A DNA stretch of 64,000 nt from Bradyrhizobium sp. AUGA SZCCT0176 (GTDB taxonomy: Bacteria; Pseudomonadota; Alphaproteobacteria; Rhizobiales; Xanthobacteraceae), in assembly GCF_018130145.1 (NCBI RefSeq), contig NZ_JAFCMB010000005.1:420114-484113 (forward strand), written 5' to 3'. Positions 24,407-36,156 of the stretch are shown here, one piece after another. A program made the position numbers and the translations under genes. The notes below the pieces were generated by a model. The model made no database searches, had not been told where the DNA came from, and saw nothing but the letters and a program-made list of their open reading frames with translations. Within the stretch, counting starts at the first letter, position 1. Each line of letters starts with the position of its first letter.

Positions 24407-26455
24407 ATGGCGCCAAAGCCTCCTTCTTCGGATGATCAGAATCCCGCGTCAGCGGACGATCCTGAGCTTGCGAAGAAGCTCGCGCTCGAGGCTATCGCCA
24501 GTGGCAAGCCGGCCGGCTTGCCCGCCGCCGATGACGGCATAAAAGACAAAAAAGCCAAGAAAGACGAGGACGAGGACGACGAGCTGGAGCTCGACGACGA
24601 TGATGACGAGGACCTCGTCGTCTTCACCGCGAAGGAAGCCGCCGGCGCGATGGCGACGGTCTACGGCTTCGTCAAGCCCTATCTGGGCAATTACAGGAAG
24701 CCATTGGCGATCGTCACCTTCGGCGTGCTGGTCGAGACGCTGTTCAACGTCATCATGCCGCTCAGCCTGAAATTCCTGATCGACGACGCGCTCGGCGAAG
24801 AGGATTTCCAGGCGCTCTACAAGATCCTCGGCGTGCTCGCGGTCGCCGGCATCATCACCTCGATCGTCGCGATCTGGTATGAGCGCTGGGATGCGCGGCT
24901 GGCAGCCGGCATCATTTCCGATGTCCGGACCCGGTTGTTCGAGCATGTCCAGAGCTTGCCGGCGGGCTATTTCGCCCGCACCAAGCGTGGCGAAATTCTC
25001 TCGCGCTTCTCCATCGACCTCTCGGCCTTCGAGGGGGCGGTCAAGACCTTTGCCAACAGCGCGGCGCTGCCGTTCCTGGAGCTGATCGCCGGCATCATCC
25101 TGATGCTGTTCCTGAACTGGCAGCTCGCGGCCGTCGCGCTTCTGGTGTTTCCGATCACGCTGATCGGCCCGCGGATTCTGACGCCAAAGGCGGTGCAGGC
25201 CAATTACGAGCAGAAGCTGAATGAATCGGCGCTGCTCGGCATGGTGCAGGAAAACGTCGCGGCCCAGGCGGTGGTGAAAGCGTTCAGCTTGCAGCGCCGC
25301 GCGTTCGGCTGGTTCTCCCTACGCAACCAGGATGTGCGCACCAAGACCGCGTCCGCGGTGTTCCTGTCGACCATGGTGGAACGCACCGTCACGATCTCGG
25401 TGCTGTTGCTGCATCTGGTGGTGCTCGCGATCGGCGCCTATCTCGCCACCACGGGCCAGATCACCATCGGCACCTTCGTGACCTTCGAGAGCGCGTTCTG
25501 GGAGGTGTCCTACAACATCGCCCATCTTATGCATTTCATTCCGGTGTCGATCCAGGCGGCCGCATCGGTGCGGCATATGCAGGAACTGCTGGACGAGCCG
25601 ACCCGCGGGGCCGACCGCCCCGGCGCGCCCGATCTGCCCCGCATCACCAACGACATCACCTTCGATCGCGTGACCTTCCAGTACGAGGGCAGCGAGACGC
25701 CGGTGCTCGACAATCTCAGCCTCAAGCTCAATGCCGGCAAGCGTATCGCCGTCGTCGGACCCAGCGGCTCCGGCAAGAGCACGCTGCTCAATCTGATCCT
25801 GCGGCTCTACCAGCCCGACGAGGGGCGCCTGACCATCGACGGCGTCGACGTCCGCCGCGTCACCCTGGAATCGCTGCGCGGGAGCATGGCGGTCGTGTTC
25901 CAGGAGAACATGCTGTTCAACATGTCGATCCGCGAAAACATCCGGCTCGGCAAGGAAGGCGCGAGCGACGAAGAGGTCGTGGAGGCCGCCAAGAAGGCCG
26001 AGATTCACCAGTACATCATGAGCCTGCCGCAGAAATACGACACGCCGGTCGGCGAACGCGGCGACACGCTGTCGGGCGGCCAGCGCCAGCGCATCGCGAT
26101 CGCGCGCGCCGTCATCCGCAACCCGTCCGTCCTGCTGCTGGACGAAGCGACGTCCGCGCTCGACCAGACCACGGAAGCTGCGATCAATCGCACGCTGCTG
26201 AAGGTCGCGGAGGGACGCACCATGATCTGGTCGACGCACCGCCTGACGTCGGTGGTCGAGATGGACGAGATCATCGTGATTTCAAACGGCAAGGCGATCG
26301 AGCGCGGCTCGCACGCGGAGCTGCTTGCCCGCAATGGCGCCTACCGCAAGCTCTGGGACGACCAGGGCCACAAGCCGCACAATGCGGCCGGTCAGGCGGA
26401 CGACGACAATGAAGACGACGATGATGATGATGAGGACGAGGACGAGGAGGAGTGA
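24407..26455 (+). CDS. ABC transporter, exporter type, with acidic N- and C-terminal tails
   Basis: A 682-residue half-transporter with membrane domain and ATPase in one chain. Six membrane helices span about residues 95-385. The nucleotide-binding domain has Walker A GPSGSGKST at 451-459, Q-loop Gln499, signature LSGGQ at 555-559, Walker B VLLLDE at 575-580 and H-loop His611. Unusually, it carries a Lys/Asp/Glu-rich stretch at 46-70 before the first helix, and its last 18 residues are nearly all Asp/Glu. The family includes lipid, peptide and drug exporters. The fold is closest to MsbA/ATM1-type homodimers (inference). Its 3' end overlaps the convergent gene by 64 bases. Confidence 0.9.
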   Translation: MAPKPPSSDDQNPASADDPELAKKLALEAIASGKPAGLPAADDGIKDKKAKKDEDEDDELELDDDDDEDLVVFTAKEAAGAMATVYGFVKPYLGNYRKPLAIVTFGVLVETLFNVIMPLSLKFLIDDALGEEDFQALYKILGVLAVAGIITSIVAIWYERWDARLAAGIISDVRTRLFEHVQSLPAGYFARTKRGEILSRFSIDLSAFEGAVKTFANSAALPFLELIAGIILMLFLNWQLAAVALLVFPITLIGPRILTPKAVQANYEQKLNESALLGMVQENVAAQAVVKAFSLQRRAFGWFSLRNQDVRTKTASAVFLSTMVERTVTISVLLLHLVVLAIGAYLATTGQITIGTFVTFESAFWEVSYNIAHLMHFIPVSIQAAASVRHMQELLDEPTRGADRPGAPDLPRITNDITFDRVTFQYEGSETPVLDNLSLKLNAGKRIAVVGPSGSGKSTLLNLILRLYQPDEGRLTIDGVDVRRVTLESLRGSMAVVFQENMLFNMSIRENIRLGKEGASDEEVVEAAKKAEIHQYIMSLPQKYDTPVGERGDTLSGGQRQRIAIARAVIRNPSVLLLDEATSALDQTTEAAINRTLLKVAEGRTMIWSTHRLTSVVEMDEIIVISNGKAIERGSHAELLARNGAYRKLWDDQGHKPHNAAGQADDDNEDDDDDDEDEDEEE

Positions 26456-27621
26456 GCGTGGGTTTTTGATTCCGCGCTGATTGCCTTGCGTAACCGTCGC
26501 AGATTGCCTTCGCCAAACCACGCCAGGAATCGCGCCAGGCGTTGTGCGCGCCAGTAGATGCCGCGGTCCAGGGTGACCTTGCGGAAGCTGAAGGCCTTCG
26601 CCATCGACCAGGCGTCGCAGGCCTGCTTGACCGGATCTTCGTAGTACGACGCGATCTTGGCCTCGTTCATGCCCTCGGTCCCCAGCCAGGCGGGAATATG
26701 GACGTTGCAGAGCTGGGTGACGTCAGTGAGTACCTTGTCTGTGCCGGTGCCCGTGACGGGGCAGGTGGTGGCGAAGGCGTCGCCGACCAGGACGATGCCG
26801 GGCTGCCGATAGCCTGTGCTGACGTGGATATCCGCTGGCCTGATCTTGACGTCGCCTGACACGGTATACTCGCCGGTGATGCGGCGCAGCCGCGGCAGCG
26901 CGGCATTCATGGTCTCGACCGGCTTTTGCCGCATCTCGCGCAGCCAGGGATCGTCGGCCTCGCGATAGGCGAACAGATTCGCTCGCATCCTGGTGCCGAC
27001 CGGAAACAGCGTCAGATAGGGGATACGGCCGCTCGGACGTTCCGAAAAATAGGTCAGCGCGGGAAATGCGAAAGCGGCGCGACCGGCGGGCGCAAGGTCG
27101 AATCCGATCGAGATCGAGTGGCACGGGCTGATGATCTGGCGTTCGATGCCGAGATTGCGGCGGAGCCCGATGTTCAACCCATTGGCCAGCACCACCAGCC
27201 GCGCCGAGATCGATTCGCCGTTCGAGAGCGTGAGCTTCTGGCGATCGTCGCTGGTCGAGACATCCGTGACCTTGGCGTAGACCAGTTCGGCAGGTTTGGG
27301 GATTTCGGCCCGAATCGCCATGATCAGCGCGTCATACATGATGCCGAACTGCTGGCTCGGCCGCTTGTCGAGCAGATAGCCGGCCCGCGCGATCCAGTTT
27401 TCGCCGTCATGGGTGGTCGAACGCAGCAGCGAATCGGCGAATCCCGTCTTGTACAAAAGGTCGACCTGGGTGTCGCCGCTCAGCTTTTCGACGCGAAAAT
27501 CGAACGGATAATTTTCATGCGGGTCGATCAGGAGCGTCGGAATCCCGGCGCGTCCGAGCATCGCGGCCGCGGTCGAGCCGGCGAGGCCGCCCCCGATAAT
27601 TGCAATGTCCGTGTACTGCAT
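26392..27621 (-). CDS. FAD-dependent oxidoreductase, PHBH/monooxygenase type
   Basis: A 409-residue flavoprotein. The FAD-binding GGGLAGS is at residues 10-16 near the N-terminus, and a GDAFATTCPVTGTGTDK segment near residue 300 matches the GD motif of the aromatic hydroxylase/geranylgeranyl-reductase group. The protein ends in a run of 14 serines plus a few residues. That run is encoded wholly within the 64-base overlap with the acidic tail of the ABC transporter on the other strand, so the family-like part ends at about residue 390. No Rieske or halogenase WxWxIP motif is seen. The substrate is unknown. Confidence 0.85.
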   Translation of the reverse strand: MQYTDIAIIGGGLAGSTAAAMLGRAGIPTLLIDPHENYPFDFRVEKLSGDTQVDLLYKTGFADSLLRSTTHDGENWIARAGYLLDKRPSQQFGIMYDALIMAIRAEIPKPAELVYAKVTDVSTSDDRQKLTLSNGESISARLVVLANGLNIGLRRNLGIERQIISPCHSISIGFDLAPAGRAAFAFPALTYFSERPSGRIPYLTLFPVGTRMRANLFAYREADDPWLREMRQKPVETMNAALPRLRRITGEYTVSGDVKIRPADIHVSTGYRQPGIVLVGDAFATTCPVTGTGTDKVLTDVTQLCNVHIPAWLGTEGMNEAKIASYYEDPVKQACDAWSMAKAFSFRKVTLDRGIYWRAQRLARFLAWFGEGNLRRLRKAISAESKTHAHSSSSSSSSSSSSSSLSSSA

Positions 27622-28322
27622 AGGAATTTCCGGCCTTGAAGGGCTAGTTTTGCGCCGGGAAAGGCAAATAAAGGCTTAGCTTGGCAATCCGCTTTGGACG
27701 GGAACCCGGGGAATTATGTTTCTGGATATATTTACCCGGGTAAAATAAGTGAGAATCGCCGGCACCGTTCGATTCGAAGAAGCGGGGAGTGCCGCCAATT
27801 TCGGTACGCACCGATTCACGCGAAGCTCTGAATCTGCCGGTGCCATAGGCGTTTCCTGCGTTGTCGTTTCGCTTGACTTAGCTACCCACGGCTTATAGAA
27901 GACCCCCACTTCACGACAGGCGGTGAGCGTCGCCAGCGTCGGAACGGAACACCCTTCAAATCCTTATGGACCCAAATCCTTCTGGACTGAGACGGGCACC
28001 AACCTCGACGAATGCCGCTCAAACGCTGTCGATCATATAGCTAGGCAATGCCAGTGCGATTTTAGTTCTCTTGAGCACGTTCTCTTGAGAGTGAACTCGG
28101 ATGCATGACCTCGGTAGCAGGCCGAACAGCGAACGCTGATCGGCCTCCAGTCGCGGTCCTCTGTGGCGTCGAAGCGCTTTCCGCTCAGCAATGAGTGGTT
28201 GGCGCGATTTCGTTTTGCGTGGGTCTTTTTCCCGTGCAAGGCGGCCGAACGGGGCGGCTAGTCCCGAGAAGAATTTGCGAAGCCATCTCCGGTTTCGCGC
28301 GAACTAAAGGGTGAAGGCTGAC
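27622..28322. other. Gap and leader region upstream of rpsL
   Basis: About 700 bases separate the divergent flavoprotein gene from rpsL. The region holds a promoter-like pair at 27873-27899. The open frames at 27676-27909 and 28033-28239 (both reverse) have no domain and no ribosome-binding site. If the promoter is real, the rpsL mRNA has a leader of over 400 bases. Confidence 0.5.
27873..27899 (+). promoter_or_regulatory. Candidate promoter of the str-S10-spc block
   Basis: TTGACT at 27873-27878 and TATAGA at 27894-27899 lie in the right orientation with a 15-base spacer (16 if the -10 is taken as starting one base later). CTTGAC followed by a TATAG-type -10 is common in alphaproteobacterial housekeeping promoters. 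Confidence 0.5.
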
Positions 28323-28694
28323 ATGCCGACGATCAACCAGCTGATCGCAAAACCGCGTACCGTGCAGAAGTCGCGCAAGAAGGTGCCGGCGCTGCAGCAG
28401 TCGCCGCAGAAGCGCGGCGTTTGCACGCGCGTCTATACCACGACCCCGAAGAAGCCGAACTCGGCGCTTCGTAAGGTTGCCAAGGTGCGCCTGACCAACG
28501 GCTTCGAAGTGATCGGCTACATCCCGGGTGAAGGCCATAACCTTCAGGAGCACTCGGTGGTCATGATCCGCGGCGGCCGCGTCAAGGATTTGCCCGGCGT
28601 GCGCTACCACATTCTCCGCGGCGTCCTCGATACCCAGGGCGTCAAGAACCGTAAGCAGCGTCGTTCGAAGTACGGCGCGAAGCGTCCGAAGTAA
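28323..28694 (+). CDS. rpsL: 30S ribosomal protein S12
   Basis: A 123-residue uS12 of standard length. The decoding-site segments TPKKPNSALRK (Lys43, a classical streptomycin-resistance position) and GGRVKDLPGVRYH are intact and of the drug-sensitive type. The ATG at 28323 gives the canonical MPTINQ start. A TTG at 28311 is in frame but gives a non-standard N-terminus. First gene of the str operon. Confidence 0.98.
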   Translation: MPTINQLIAKPRTVQKSRKKVPALQQSPQKRGVCTRVYTTTPKKPNSALRKVAKVRLTNGFEVIGYIPGEGHNLQEHSVVMIRGGRVKDLPGVRYHILRGVLDTQGVKNRKQRRSKYGAKRPK

Positions 28695-28709
28695 GCGGGA
28701 ACAGCCAAG

Positions 28710-29180
28710 ATGTCTCGTCGCCATTCAGCTGAAAAGCGTGAAGTGAACCCGGATCCGAAGTTCGGGAACATCATCATTACGAAGTTCATGAATTCGATCA
28801 TGTACGACGGCAAGAAGTCTGCCGCCGAGAGCATCGTCTACGGCGCGCTCGCCATGATCGAGGCCAAGACCAAGCAGGGCCCGCTGCCGGTGTTCGAGCA
28901 GGCGCTGGAAAACGTCATGCCGACCATCGAAGTGCGTTCGCGCCGCGTCGGCGGCGCCACCTATCAGGTGCCGGTTGAAGTGCGTTCCGTCCGCCGTCAG
29001 GCGCTCGGAATTCGCTGGATCATCACCGCGGCGCGCGATCGCAACGAGAAGACCATGACGGAGCGGCTCTCGGCCGAGTTGCTCGACGCGTCGAACAACC
29101 GGGGGAACGCCGTCAAGAAGCGTGAAGACGTGCACCGGATGGCGGAAGCCAACCGAGCCTTCTCGCACTATCGCTGGTAA
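28710..29180 (+). CDS. rpsG: 30S ribosomal protein S7
   Basis: A 156-residue uS7. It begins MSRRHSAEKR and contains the conserved GGATYQVPVEV and RRQALGIRW segments. It nucleates assembly of the 30S head and lies at the exit site. It is 15 bases after rpsL. In E. coli S7 represses its own operon by binding the rpsL-rpsG spacer. The spacer here is too short for that structure. Confidence 0.98.
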   Translation: MSRRHSAEKREVNPDPKFGNIIITKFMNSIMYDGKKSAAESIVYGALAMIEAKTKQGPLPVFEQALENVMPTIEVRSRRVGGATYQVPVEVRSVRRQALGIRWIITAARDRNEKTMTERLSAELLDASNNRGNAVKKREDVHRMAEANRAFSHYRW

Positions 29181-29210
29181 CGGCGAAACACGGATTTTAA
29201 GGAACAACCC

Positions 29211-31283
<2,073 letters not shown>

Positions 31284-31322
31284 TTGTCGTTGGCGGCAGT
31301 CAACGATTAAACGGAGAGTCAA

Positions 31323-32513
<1,191 letters not shown>

Positions 32514-32527
32514 GCGAACAGGAATTG

Positions 32528-32559
32528 GCGAGTGGCGGATGAAATCATTCGCTACTCGC
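32528..32559 (+). repeat. Stable hairpin between tuf and rpsJ
   Basis: GCGAGTGGCGGATG (32528-32541) and CATTCGCTACTCGC (32546-32559) form a 14-bp stem with two G-T wobbles and an AAAT loop. No T-run follows. It sits at the str/S10 operon boundary. The GCGAGTAGCGAAT core looks like a dispersed intergenic sequence of this genus (recollection). Confidence 0.6.
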
Positions 32560-32602
32560 TAGCCACCATTCGCAAATACGACGACAAAGAAAGACAGCGG
32601 CA

Positions 32603-32911
32603 ATGAACGGCCAAAATATTCGCATCCGTCTCAAGGCGTTCGACCATCGAATTCTCGATACGTCGACCCGCGAGATCGTGAACACGGCGAAACGTACCGG
32701 TGCTCAGGTTCGCGGACCCATTCCGCTGCCCACCCGCATCGAGAAGTTCACCGTCAACCGTTCGCCGCACGTCGACAAGAAGAGCCGTGAGCAGTTCGAG
32801 ATGCGCACCCACAAGCGCCTTCTCGACATTGTCGACCCGACCCCGCAGACCGTCGATGCTTTGATGAAGCTCGACCTGGCCGCCGGTGTCGACGTCGAGA
32901 TCAAGCTCTAA
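32603..32911 (+). CDS. rpsJ: 30S ribosomal protein S10
   Basis: A 102-residue uS10. It includes the conserved [21 protein letters not shown] and [13 protein letters not shown] segments. Besides its role in the 30S head it is the NusE antitermination factor and the partner of NusG. First gene of the S10 cluster (rpsJ-rplCDWB-rpsS-rplV-rpsC-rplP-rpmC-rpsQ), which here continues from tuf without a visible terminator. Confidence 0.98.
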
Positions 32912-32964
32912 GATTTTTTTAGATCGTCCGAAGTTAGCGGACAGAAAGAACAGGAAGCACGCCG

Positions 32965-33687
32965 ATGCGCTCCGGAGTGATCGCACAAAAGGTCGGGATG
33001 ACGCGGGTCTTTACGGAGACCGGTGAACATATCCCTGTGACCGTGCTGAAGCTGGGCAATTGCCAGGTTCTGGGCCACCGCACGACCGAGAAGAACGGTT
33101 ACGTTGCGCTGCAGCTCGGTTCCGGTACCCGCAAGACCGTGTATCTGCCCAAGGCAGAGCGCGGCCAGTTTGCGGTGTCCAAGGTCGAGCCCAAGCGGAA
33201 GGTCACCGAGTTTCGCGTGTCCGAGGACGCGCTGATCCCGGTTGGCGCCGAAATTCAGGCGGACCATTTCGTGGTCGGCCAGTTCGTCGACGTCACCGGC
33301 ACCTCGGTCGGTAAGGGTTTTGCCGGCGGCATGAAGCGCTGGAACTTCGGCGGTCTTCGCGCCACCCACGGTGTGTCGGTTTCGCATCGTTCGATCGGTT
33401 CGACCGGCGGACGCCAGGATCCCGGCAAGACCTTCAAGAACAAGAAGATGCCCGGTCACATGGGCGTCGATCGCATCACCACGCTCAACCTGCGCGTTGT
33501 GCAGACCGACGTCGAGCGCGGCCTGATCCTCGTCGAGGGCGCCGTTCCCGGCTCCAAGGGCGGATGGATCTCGGTGCGTGATGCGGTGAAGAAGCCGTTG
33601 CCGAAGGAAGCTCCGAAGCCCGGCAAGTTCAGGGTTGTCGGCGGCGCCGAGCAGGCTCAAGCGCCGGCCGAGCAGGAGGGCGCGTGA
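32965..33687 (+). CDS. rplC: 50S ribosomal protein L3
   Basis: A 240-residue uL3, about 30 residues longer than E. coli L3, with the excess in a C-terminal Ala/Glu/Gln tail. The family signature FAGGMKRWNFGGLRATHGVSVSHRS-type region and GRQDPGKTFKNKKMPGHMG are present, including the loop that reaches the peptidyl transferase centre. The stop is followed by the rplD start after one base. Confidence 0.98.
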   Translation: MRSGVIAQKVGMTRVFTETGEHIPVTVLKLGNCQVLGHRTTEKNGYVALQLGSGTRKTVYLPKAERGQFAVSKVEPKRKVTEFRVSEDALIPVGAEIQADHFVVGQFVDVTGTSVGKGFAGGMKRWNFGGLRATHGVSVSHRSIGSTGGRQDPGKTFKNKKMPGHMGVDRITTLNLRVVQTDVERGLILVEGAVPGSKGGWISVRDAVKKPLPKEAPKPGKFRVVGGAEQAQAPAEQEGA

Positions 33688-33688
33688 G

Positions 33689-34309
33689 ATGGAACTGAAA
33701 GTCACGACCCTTGAGGGCAAGGAAGCCGGTTCGGTCCAGCTGTCCGATGAGATTTTCGGCCTGGAGCCGCGCAAGGACATCATCCAGCGCTGCGTCAACT
33801 GGCAGCTCGCCAAGCGTCAGGCCGGCACGCACAAGACGCAGGGCCGCGCCGATGTCTGGCGCACCGGCAAGAAGATGTACAAGCAGAAGGGCACCGGCGG
33901 TGCTCGTCACGGTTCGGCCCGCGTTCCGCAGTTCCGCGGCGGTGGCCGTGCGTTCGGTCCGGTGGTGCGCTCGCACGCCTTCGCCTTGCCGAAGAAGGTG
34001 CGCGCACTGGCACTTCGCCATGCGCTCTCCGCCAAGGCAAAGGACGGCGGGCTGATCGTGATCGAATCGGCGACGCTCGAGGCCGCCAAGACCAAGGCTC
34101 TGGTCGGGCATTTCTCGGGTCTCGGCCTGACCAATGCGCTGATCATCGACGGCGCCGAGGTCAACACCGGTTTCGCGACCGCGGCCCGCAACATTCCGAA
34201 CATCGACGTGCTGCCGATCCAGGGCATCAACGTCTATGACATTCTGCGCCGTCACAAGCTGGTGCTGACCAAGTCGGCGGTGGATGCGTTGGAGGCGCGC
34301 TTCAAATGA
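33689..34309 (+). CDS. rplD: 50S ribosomal protein L4
   Basis: A 206-residue uL4. The extended exit-tunnel loop with KMYKQKGTGGARHG and VPQFRGGGRAFGP is intact. In E. coli L4 is also the transcriptional and translational regulator of the S10 operon. The ATG at 33689 (MELKVTTLEGK) lies one base past the rplC stop. Upstream frame extension overlaps rplC and is rejected. Overlaps rplW by 4 bases (ATGA). Confidence 0.98.
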   Translation: MELKVTTLEGKEAGSVQLSDEIFGLEPRKDIIQRCVNWQLAKRQAGTHKTQGRADVWRTGKKMYKQKGTGGARHGSARVPQFRGGGRAFGPVVRSHAFALPKKVRALALRHALSAKAKDGGLIVIESATLEAAKTKALVGHFSGLGLTNALIIDGAEVNTGFATAARNIPNIDVLPIQGINVYDILRRHKLVLTKSAVDALEARFK

Positions 34310-34605
34310 AGAATATCGATCCGCGCCATTACGACGTGATCGTTGCCCCGGTGGTGACCGAAAAGGCAACGGTAGCGTCCGAGCACAACAAGGTTGTGTT
34401 CAAGGTCGCCTCCAAGGCGACCAAGCCGCAAATCAAGGAAGCCGTCGAGAAGCTGTTCGACGTCAAGGTGAAGAGCGTGAACACGCTGGTCCGCAAGGGC
34501 AAGACCAAGGTGTTCCGCGGTAATTTCGGTTCGCAGTCGGATGTGAAGCGGGCGATCGTGACCCTCGAAGAGGGCCACCGCATCGACGTCACCACCGGAC
34601 TATAA
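34306..34605 (+). CDS. rplW: 50S ribosomal protein L23
   Basis: A 99-residue uL23, beginning MKNIDPRHYDVIVAP with the conserved VTEKAT segment. L23 lies at the exit of the peptide tunnel and is the docking site for trigger factor and SRP. Its start overlaps the rplD stop by 4 bases, a sign of translational coupling. Confidence 0.98.
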   Translation: MKNIDPRHYDVIVAPVVTEKATVASEHNKVVFKVASKATKPQIKEAVEKLFDVKVKSVNTLVRKGKTKVFRGNFGSQSDVKRAIVTLEEGHRIDVTTGL

Positions 34606-34617
34606 GGCGTTACGACG

Positions 34618-35451
34618 ATGGCATTGAAAACATACAATCCGACGACGCCGGGCCAGCGCCAGCTGGTGATGGTCGACCGTTCGGCGCTGTACAAGGGCAA
34701 GCCGGTCAAGGCGTTGACCGAGGGCAAGCAGAGCAATGGCGGCCGCAACAACACCGGCCGTATCACGGTTCGCTTTCGTGGCGGTGGCCACAAGAAGGCC
34801 TACCGGATGGTCGATTTCAAGCGCGACAAGGTCGACGTAGCCGCGACCGTCGAGCGCCTGGAATACGATCCGAACCGCACCGCGTTCATCGCGCTGATCA
34901 AGTATGCCGACGGCGAGCAGGCCTATATCCTGGCGCCGCAGCGGCTGGCCGCGGGCGACACCGTCGTTGCCGGCAACTATGTCGACGTGAAGCCCGGCAA
35001 TGTCATGCCGCTCGGCAACATGCCGGTCGGCACCATCGTCCACAATATCGAGATGAAGATCGGCAAGGGCGGCCAGATCGCACGTTCCGCCGGCACCTAT
35101 GCGCAGATCGTCGGCCGCGATCAGGACTACGTCATTCTGCGTCTCAACTCGGGCGAACAGCGCCTGGTGCACGGCCGTTGCCGCGGCACCATCGGCGCGG
35201 TGTCGAACCCCGATCACATGAACATCTCGATCGGCAAGGCCGGCCGTACCCGCTGGCTGGGCTGGCGTCCGCATAACCGCGGCGTCGTCATGAACCCGAT
35301 CGACCATCCGCACGGCGGCGGCGAAGGCCGCACCTCGGGCGGCCGCCACCCGGTGACCCCGTGGGGCAAGCCGACCAAGGGCAAGAAGACCCGTTCGAAT
35401 AAGTCGACCAACAGATTCATCCTCCTAAGCCGCCACAAGCGGAAGAAGTAA
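34618..35451 (+). CDS. rplB: 50S ribosomal protein L2
   Basis: A 277-residue uL2 of standard length. The C-terminal region carries VVMNPIDHPHGGGEGRTSGGRHP-type sequence, with the conserved His that faces the peptidyl transferase centre. The N-terminal GGRNNTGRIT and FRGGGHKK segments are present. It lies 12 bases after rplW. Confidence 0.99.
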   Translation: MALKTYNPTTPGQRQLVMVDRSALYKGKPVKALTEGKQSNGGRNNTGRITVRFRGGGHKKAYRMVDFKRDKVDVAATVERLEYDPNRTAFIALIKYADGEQAYILAPQRLAAGDTVVAGNYVDVKPGNVMPLGNMPVGTIVHNIEMKIGKGGQIARSAGTYAQIVGRDQDYVILRLNSGEQRLVHGRCRGTIGAVSNPDHMNISIGKAGRTRWLGWRPHNRGVVMNPIDHPHGGGEGRTSGGRHPVTPWGKPTKGKKTRSNKSTNRFILLSRHKRKK

Positions 35452-35463
35452 GGAACGCCGGAC

Positions 35464-35742
35464 ATGGTTCGTTCAGTCTGGAAAGGCCCGTTCGTCGAAG
35501 GCTCTCTGCTCAAGAAAGCAGATGCCGCGCGTGCGTCCGGCCGTCACGACGTCATCAAGATCTGGAGCCGCCGCTCGACCATCCTGCCGCAGTTCGTCGG
35601 CCTGGTCTTCGGTGTCTACAACGGCCAGAAGCATGTGCCGGTATCGGTCAACGAGGAAATGGTGGGTCACAAGTTCGGCGAATTCTCGCCGACCCGTACC
35701 TTCCATGGCCATTCTGGCGACAAGAAAGCCAAGAAGGCTTGA
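35464..35742 (+). CDS. rpsS: 30S ribosomal protein S19
   Basis: A 92-residue uS19, starting MVRSVWKGPFV, with IKIWSRRSTILPQFVG and the C-terminal HKFGEFSPTRTFHGH. It binds the 30S head next to S13 and contacts tRNA indirectly. It lies 12 bases after rplB and 10 before rplV. Confidence 0.98.
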   Translation: MVRSVWKGPFVEGSLLKKADAARASGRHDVIKIWSRRSTILPQFVGLVFGVYNGQKHVPVSVNEEMVGHKFGEFSPTRTFHGHSGDKKAKKA

Positions 35743-35752
35743 GGAATAAGCG

Positions 35753-36139
35753 ATGAGCAAACCAAAGCGCGAAAGAGTGCTCGCGGATAACGAGGCCAAG
35801 GCTGTGGCCCGGATGCTGCGCGTGAGCCCGCAGAAGCTTAATCTTGTCGCGCAGCTGATCCGCGGCCGGAAGGCGTCTGCGGCACTGGCCGACCTGCAGT
35901 TCTCGCGCAAGCGGATCGCGGTCGACGTCAAGAAGTGCCTGGAATCGGCGATCGCGAACGCCGAAAACAACCACGACCTCGAGGTCGACGATCTGGTCGT
36001 CGCCGAGGCCCATGTCGGCAACGGCATCGTGATGAAGCGCTTTTCGCCGCGCGGCCGTGGCCGTTCGGGTCGTATCTACAAACCGTTCTCGCACCTGACC
36101 ATCGTGGTTCGTCAGGTCGAGGCCGAGGCTGGCGCTTAA
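35753..36139 (+). CDS. rplV: 50S ribosomal protein L22
   Basis: A 128-residue uL22 (E. coli 110), with extra residues at both ends. The tunnel beta-hairpin region is present (AEAHVGNGIVMKRFSPRGRGR), with no deletion of the macrolide-resistance type. L22 lines the constriction of the exit tunnel with L4. Confidence 0.98.
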   Translation: MSKPKRERVLADNEAKAVARMLRVSPQKLNLVAQLIRGRKASAALADLQFSRKRIAVDVKKCLESAIANAENNHDLEVDDLVVAEAHVGNGIVMKRFSPRGRGRSGRIYKPFSHLTIVVRQVEAEAGA

Positions 36140-36156
36140 GGGCGCGGGAGAAGACG

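Noticed and set aside
24436..24627. 63-aa reverse frame with a long Ser run
   Set aside because: It is only the complement of the acidic N-terminal stretch of the ABC transporter, without ribosome-binding site or neighbours.
27676..27909. 77-aa reverse frame upstream of rpsL
   Set aside because: No domain, no ribosome-binding site, and it overlaps the candidate promoter region of rpsL.
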